Source: Alphaproteobacteria bacterium
Lineage (GTDB): Bacteria; Pseudomonadota; Alphaproteobacteria; Rhizobiales; Aestuariivirgaceae
Direction: 5' to 3'
Length of the DNA stretch: 10,393 nucleotides
Assembly: GCA_026400595.1 (NCBI GenBank)
Contig: JAPLOT010000374.1
Span: forward strand, 1-10,393
Each line of letters begins with the position of its first letter. Positions within the stretch are counted from its first letter, which is position 1. The translations under genes were made by a program, and so were the position numbers. The notes below the pieces were generated by a model. The model was not told the origin of the DNA and searched no databases. It saw only the letters and a list, made by a program, of their open reading frames with translations. Positions 6,804 through 10,393 of the stretch are shown here, one piece after another.

Positions 6804-7292
6804 CTAAATCTCCGCGCCTTCGCCATGCGGATCGAGCCGCCGCAGCATCTGTGCCGCGGACAGGCGCGTCACGGGATGTTTCCAGCCGGGCGCGATCTCG
6901 GCGATCGGTTTGAGCACGAAAATGCGCGCGGCGATGCCGGGATGGGGGAGCACCGGGCGGCGCGGCCAAGCCCGGATCAGCCCGTGATAGTCAACCAGAT
7001 CGAGATCGAGACTGCGCGGTCCCCAGCGCTGGATGCGCTTGCGTCCAGCCGAATGTTCAATGGCATGCAGCCGCCGCATCAGGCCCTCGGGCGGCAGATG
7101 GGTCTCGATCCGCGCCGCGGCATTGACGAAAGGCGGCTGGTTCAGGCGGCCGAAGGGTGCGGAGGTGAGAAGACGCGACGCCCTGACCAGGCGAAAGCCG
7201 CCGGAATCGAGCGTGGCCAGCGCGCGGGCGACCGTCTCTTCGGGACTGCCCCAGGGGCCGCACTGATTGCTGCCGAGTGCGATCAGGATCAT
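6804..7292 (-). CDS. folK: 2-amino-4-hydroxy-6-hydroxymethyldihydropteridine pyrophosphokinase
   Basis: A 162-residue HPPK that transfers pyrophosphate from ATP to 6-hydroxymethyl-7,8-dihydropterin in folate synthesis; a cytoplasmic enzyme. The N-terminus MILIALGSN, the PFVNAAARIET segment (54-64) and the signature RWGPRSLDLDLV (89-100) are clear. Asp96 and Asp98 match the magnesium-binding aspartates, and LPHPGIAARIFVLKPIAEIA (115-134) is the usual C-terminal block. The length is normal. The ATG at 7292 has only a weak ribosome site. No folP or folB partner is next to it in this window. It is divergent from the NYN gene across a 68-bp gap and is followed after 68 bp by the L,D-transpeptidase gene. 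Confidence 0.96.
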   Translation of the reverse strand: MILIALGSNQCGPWGSPEETVARALATLDSGGFRLVRASRLLTSAPFGRLNQPPFVNAAARIETHLPPEGLMRRLHAIEHSAGRKRIQRWGPRSLDLDLVDYHGLIRAWPRRPVLPHPGIAARIFVLKPIAEIAPGWKHPVTRLSAAQMLRRLDPHGEGAEI

Positions 7293-7360
7293 GTTTTGGC
7301 TTGAGCCGGTAGGAGCGTGAGAATAAGAACCCTCTCATACTGGATTTGGAGATTTGAACC

Positions 7361-7972
7361 ATGAATTTTTATCAGGACGAGCGCGTTGCGCTGTTTATCG
7401 ATGGCGCCAACCTCTACGCCACTGCCAAGACCCTGGGCTTCGACATCGACTACAAGCGCCTCCTCGGCTTCTTCCGCAAGCGCGCCAGGCTGGTGCGCAC
7501 CATCTACTACACAGCGCTTCTCGACGATGCCGACTATTCGCCGATCAAGCCGCTGATCGACTGGCTCGATTACAATGGCTACCGCGTGGTGACCAAGCCC
7601 GCCAAGGAGTTTACCGATGCCATGGGGCGCCGCAAGGTGAAGGGAAACATGGACATCGAGCTCGCCATCGACGTGATGCAGCTGGCCGACAACCTCGATC
7701 ACATCGTGCTCTTCTCGGGTGATGGGGATTTCAGGTCGCTGGTTGCCGCGGTTCAGGCCAAGGGCCGGCGTGTCACGGTCGTGTCGACGCTCACCACGCG
7801 CCCGCCGATGATCGCCGACGACCTTCGCCGCCAGACCGACCAGTTCATCGATCTGGCAGACCTGCGCGACGAGATCGGGCGCGATCCGGCTGAACGGGAG
7901 ACCCGCCAGCGCGAGCGGACCCCTGCCCCGGCCGCCGCGAAAGAGAGTTTCGAGGATTTCGCGGATATCTGA
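7361..7972 (+). CDS. NYN domain (LabA/DUF88-like) putative ribonuclease
   Basis: A 203-residue cytoplasmic protein of the NYN/PIN-like superfamily. The acidic metal-binding residues of the fold are visible: Asp14 in LFIDGANLY, Asp98 and Asp104 in KGNMDIELAIDVM (94-106), and Asp121/Asp123 in SGDGDF (119-124). The NYN domain covers about 8-165. The tail (about 170-203) is charged, Pro/Ala-rich and probably disordered, ending in EDFADI. Related proteins are thought to act on RNA; the substrate is unknown. GGAG at 7348-7351, 9 nt before the ATG, supports the start. The glycosylase gene begins 4 nt after the stop, so the two are likely one operon. The promoter must lie in the 68-bp gap shared with folK; I found no convincing -35/-10 pair there. 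Confidence 0.9.
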   Translation: MNFYQDERVALFIDGANLYATAKTLGFDIDYKRLLGFFRKRARLVRTIYYTALLDDADYSPIKPLIDWLDYNGYRVVTKPAKEFTDAMGRRKVKGNMDIELAIDVMQLADNLDHIVLFSGDGDFRSLVAAVQAKGRRVTVVSTLTTRPPMIADDLRRQTDQFIDLADLRDEIGRDPAERETRQRERTPAPAAAKESFEDFADI

Positions 7973-7976
7973 ACCC

Positions 7977-8609
7977 GTGACGACCTGCTCGCCCGGCCGT
8001 GATTGCCCGCGCTGTGCGCGGCTCGAAGACTATCGCCGGGCGCAGCGGGCGCAGCACCCCGAATGGTTCAACGCGCCGGTACCGTCTTTCGGCGATGCCG
8101 GTGCCCAACTGCTGATCGTGGGGCTTGCGCCGGGCGTCCAGGGCGCCAATCGCACCGGGCGCCCCTTCACCGGCGACTATGCCGGTGAGCTGCTCTACGG
8201 CACGCTGATCAAGTTTGGTTTTGCAAGGGGCACGTTTCGCGCCGATCCCGGCGACGGGCTTGAACTCGTCAGCACACTGATCACCAACGCCGTGCGCTGC
8301 GTTCCTCCGCAGAACAAGCCGACGCCTCTGGAGATCAGGACCTGCAACACGTTTCTGGCAGCGCAGATCGAAGGCCTCTCGGAATTGCGGGTCATCGTGG
8401 CGCTGGGCCGCATCGCCCATGATGCCACCCTGACGGCGCTCGGCCATCGCAAGGCGTTGGCGCCCTTCGGTCATGGCGCCGAACACGCGATCGGATCGCT
8501 GCGCCTTTTCGACAGCTATCATTGCTCGCGCTACAACACCAATACCGGCGTCCTGACGCCAGCCATGTTCGAGATGGTGTTCGCCAGGGTCCGGGACTAT
8601 CTAGCCTGA
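7977..8609 (+). CDS. Family 5 uracil-DNA glycosylase (UDGb type)
   Basis: A 210-residue DNA repair enzyme that excises uracil, and in this family often hypoxanthine and other deaminated bases. Motif 1, GLAPGVQGANRTGRPFTGD (49-67), is the hallmark of family 5: it lacks the catalytic Asp/Asn next to the Pro-Gly found in other families. Motif 2 is HCSRYNTNTG (182-191). Four cysteines fit the iron-sulfur ligands of family 4/5 enzymes: Cys10 and Cys13 (CPRC), Cys108 (AVRCVPPQNKPTP) and Cys123. The start is GTG at 7977, 4 nt after the NYN stop, and no internal alternative keeps the N-terminal cysteines. It overlaps the last 9 bases of the convergent peroxiredoxin-like gene. Confidence 0.95.
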   Translation: MTTCSPGRDCPRCARLEDYRRAQRAQHPEWFNAPVPSFGDAGAQLLIVGLAPGVQGANRTGRPFTGDYAGELLYGTLIKFGFARGTFRADPGDGLELVSTLITNAVRCVPPQNKPTPLEIRTCNTFLAAQIEGLSELRVIVALGRIAHDATLTALGHRKALAPFGHGAEHAIGSLRLFDSYHCSRYNTNTGVLTPAMFEMVFARVRDYLA

Positions 8610-9119
8610 CGTCACCAGCGCCTGGCAGATGTCGAGGACAACGATTGCATCCTGCTCCGGTTCAGGCACCGGATAGCGCAGCACGCGGATGATCCCGTCA
8701 TAGGCCACGATGGTCATGCGCTGCAGATAGTCCACACCCCCGGTCTCGAACATCGGCAACCCCAGGCGGCCGGAGAAGCCCCGCCCCGAGTCCGACAGCA
8801 GGCGGAAGGTGAGCGCATTGCGTTTGACGAAATCGCGCTGCCATTCGGTGTCCAGCAGGCTCACCCCGAAGAGCTTCACGCCAAGCCTGCGGAAGTCGCC
8901 GTAATTCTTTGAATAAGCAAGGATTTGCGGAGTCGATCCATGGGCGCCGGGGATGTGGTCCCAATGCGGCGGATCGGCGTGGCCGGGCCGTCCCGTATAG
9001 GGATAGCAGAAGAGCACCGCAGGCCCCAGGATCTTCGCCGGATTGACCGGACTGCCCGAGGAAGCTTCCAGATCGACATCCGGCAGGCGGCGGCCGACGA
9101 GGTGCTGCATGTGAAACAT
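8601..9119 (-). CDS. Peroxiredoxin-like thioredoxin-fold protein without peroxidatic Cys
   Basis: A 172-residue AhpC/TSA-like protein, complete for a thioredoxin-fold peroxiredoxin. The N-terminal LVGRRLPDVDLE, the strand AVLFCYPYTGRPG (about 34-46), the FGVSLLDTEWQRDFVKRNAL helix region and LLSDSGRGFSGRLGLPMFE (about 107-125) match the family. The active-site loop reads PGAHGSTPQILAY (about 57-69), where related proteins have G-C-T-P; the peroxidatic Cys is therefore Ser, and no resolving Cys is visible nearby. Only two other cysteines occur, at about 38 and 165. Peroxidase activity by the usual route is unlikely. The frame is open to TTG 9125, but ATG 9119 is chosen because AGAAGGG (9126-9132) lies 6 nt upstream. 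It starts 2 nt after the smpB stop and is the last gene of dapA-smpB-prx. Confidence 0.85.
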   Translation of the reverse strand: MFHMQHLVGRRLPDVDLEASSGSPVNPAKILGPAVLFCYPYTGRPGHADPPHWDHIPGAHGSTPQILAYSKNYGDFRRLGVKLFGVSLLDTEWQRDFVKRNALTFRLLSDSGRGFSGRLGLPMFETGGVDYLQRMTIVAYDGIIRVLRYPVPEPEQDAIVVLDICQALVTSG

Positions 9120-9121
9120 GC

Positions 9122-9619
9122 TCAACCCTTCTCCCGCATCAGGCGCGCACGTTCGCGGTCCCAGGACCGTTCCTTGATGGCATCGCGCTTGTCATGCAGC
9201 TTGCGGCCACGGGCGAGCGCCAGATCGACCTTCACCCGCCCGCGCCGGTTGAAGAACATCTTGAGCGGGATCACGGTCAGGCCCTCGCGCTGCACGCCAT
9301 TGGCCAGCTTGTCGATCTCGCGCTTGTGGAGCAGTAGCTTGCGCGGGCGCTTGGGCTCGTGGTTGAAGCGGTTGGCCTCGCGATACTCCGGGATGTTGGA
9401 GTTGATGAGGAAAAGCTCGCCGCCCTTCATCGCCGCATAGGCCTCGGCCAGGTTTGTATGACCGGTGCGCAGGGATTTGACCTCGGAGCCCTTCAGCTCG
9501 ACGCCCGCCTCGAAGGTCTGCAGGATTTCGTAGTCGTAGCGCGCCCGGCGGTTGTCCGAGATGACCTTGATGCCCTCTTCCCGGCGCGACGTCTTTGCAC
9601 CGCCGCTCTTGGAGGACAT
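9122..9619 (-). CDS. smpB: SsrA-binding protein SmpB (trans-translation)
   Basis: A 165-residue protein that binds tmRNA and delivers it to stalled ribosomes. The family blocks are present: NRRARYDYEI (23-32), GVELKGSEVKSLRTGHTNLA (39-58), YAAMKGGELFLINSNIPEY (61-79), RPRKLLLHKREIDKL (91-105) and the basic tail with GRKLHDKRDAIKERSWDRER (137-156), which inserts into the mRNA channel. The basic N-terminal extension is common in alphaproteobacteria. The ATG at 9619 is separated from the dapA stop by one base (TGA-G-ATG), implying translational coupling. The peroxiredoxin-like gene follows after 2 nt. The gene appears intact. Confidence 0.98.
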   Translation of the reverse strand: MSSKSGGAKTSRREEGIKVISDNRRARYDYEILQTFEAGVELKGSEVKSLRTGHTNLAEAYAAMKGGELFLINSNIPEYREANRFNHEPKRPRKLLLHKREIDKLANGVQREGLTVIPLKMFFNRRGRVKVDLALARGRKLHDKRDAIKERSWDRERARLMREKG

Positions 9620-9620
9620 C

Positions 9621-10393
9621 TCAGTTCAACAGCCCCGCATGAACCATGGCCTGGCGCACCGCCGTCCGGGTGGACTCGGCTACGGGCACCATCGGCAGAC
9701 GCGCCTCCGGGGTGCAGTGCCCCAGCAGGCTCACCGCATACTTGACCGGGCCCGGGCTGGTCTCGACGAAGAGCGCGTGATGCAGCGGCATCAGCCGGTC
9801 CTGCAACTGCAGCGCCGTGGCGAAGTCACCCTTCAGGGTTGCCTCCTGGAACCGCGCGCAGAGGCGCGGCGCAACATTGGCCGTCACCGAGATGCAGCCG
9901 ACCCCGCCATGGGCATTGAAGGCAAGCGCAGTGCCGTCCTCGCCCGAGAGCTGGATGAAGTCGGTTCCCGATGCCAGGCGCTGGCGGGATGGCCGCGTCA
10001 GGTCGGCCGAGGCGTCCTTGGTGCCGACGATGTTCTCGCAATCATGCGAAAGCCTGGCCAGCGTCTCGACCGAGATGTTGGCCATCGTCCGGCCCGGCAC
10101 GTTATAGACGAAGATCGGGATATCGACCGCATCGGCAATGGCCTTGAAATGGGCATAGAGGCCTTCTTGCGTCGGCTTGTTGTAATACGGAACGACAACC
10201 AGCGCCGCATCGGCCCCGGCCTGCTTGGCGTGGATGGTATACTCGATCGCCTCGGCCGTGCTGTTCGAACCGGTTCCGGCGATGACCGGCACCCGGCCCT
10301 TCGCTTCGGCCACACAGATTTCCACCAGGCGCTTGTGTTCCTCGGGCGTGACGGTGGGGCTCTCGCCGGTCGTGCCGACCGGTACAAGCCCAT
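9621..10393 (-). CDS. dapA: 4-hydroxy-tetrahydrodipicolinate synthase, N-terminus cut off
   Basis: Partial gene running off the right edge; 256 residues are visible and about 37 N-terminal residues are missing by comparison with the E. coli enzyme. It condenses pyruvate and aspartate semialdehyde in lysine and meso-diaminopimelate synthesis. In fragment numbering, the loop VGTTGES (5-11) carries the threonines of the proton relay. YNVPGRT (96-102) carries the catalytic Tyr96 and the carboxylate-binding Arg101, and VGTKDAS (122-128) carries the Schiff-base Lys125. The spacings agree with Thr44, Tyr133, Arg138 and Lys161 of E. coli to within one residue. It is the first visible gene of dapA-smpB-prx and supplies meso-DAP, the residue on which the L,D-transpeptidase family acts. 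Confidence 0.97.
   Translation of the reverse strand, partial: GLVPVGTTGESPTVTPEEHKRLVEICVAEAKGRVPVIAGTGSNSTAEAIEYTIHAKQAGADAALVVVPYYNKPTQEGLYAHFKAIADAVDIPIFVYNVPGRTMANISVETLARLSHDCENIVGTKDASADLTRPSRQRLASGTDFIQLSGEDGTALAFNAHGGVGCISVTANVAPRLCARFQEATLKGDFATALQLQDRLMPLHHALFVETSPGPVKYAVSLLGHCTPEARLPMVPVAESTRTAVRQAMVHAGLLN

Noticed and set aside
6736..6969. Longer N-terminus of the L,D-transpeptidase starting at 6969
   Set aside because: The extension is Arg/Pro-rich and overlaps folK, and it would bury the signal peptide. The ATG at 6735 gives a normal exported protein.
7301..7341. Promoter TTGAGC-N17-TAAGAA, or a CATACT -10, for the NYN gene
   Set aside because: The -10 match is poor in the first case and there is no -35 at the right distance in the second. 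It is not better than chance in a short gap.

Overview
The window is a high-GC, gene-dense chromosomal segment that looks alphaproteobacterial. Grounds are the protein sequences and the gene sets: yajC-secD-secF next to a DUF815 ATPase, a LysM/LytM lipoprotein gene, and dapA-smpB. The order within the class cannot be fixed from this window. No rRNA, tRNA, CRISPR array, insertion sequence or phage gene was seen.

Layout. Positions 1-2080 (minus strand) hold the Sec accessory operon yajC-secD-secF, with secF cut by the window edge; a good sigma70-type promoter lies at 2112-2139. Divergent from it is a DUF815 ATPase gene (2195-2963, plus). It is broken: a block between Walker A and Walker B is missing and the reading frame changes there. 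Positions 2966-4624 (minus) hold a glutathione S-transferase gene with an in-frame TGA where a Trp codon is expected, then an intact zinc-dependent dehydrogenase gene 3 nt after the GST's natural stop. An intrinsic terminator at 4664-4697 separates this pair from a NlpD/DipM-like LysM-LytM lipoprotein gene (4724-6025, minus). An exported L,D-transpeptidase (6130-6735) and folK (6804-7292), both minus, follow. Divergent from folK, a NYN-domain nuclease-like gene (7361-7972) and a family 5 uracil-DNA glycosylase gene (7977-8609) form a plus-strand pair. The right end is a tight minus-strand operon: dapA (cut by the edge), smpB and a peroxiredoxin-like gene that lacks its peroxidatic cysteine.

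Functional themes. The genes serve envelope biogenesis (Sec translocon accessory, amidase-activator-like LytM protein, L,D-transpeptidase), core metabolism (DapA for lysine and meso-DAP, FolK for folate), ribosome rescue (SmpB) and DNA/RNA maintenance (UDG, NYN). DapA, the LytM lipoprotein and the L,D-transpeptidase all bear on peptidoglycan. A CtrA-like motif in front of the LytM gene hints at cell-cycle control, but this is only a motif match.

Most genes are ordinary housekeeping genes, and I see no convincing undescribed multi-gene system. The points worth a second look are the two decayed genes on either side of an intact dehydrogenase gene, the Cys-less peroxiredoxin-like protein, and the CtrA-like site. 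No stretch longer than about 120 bases lacks a gene.
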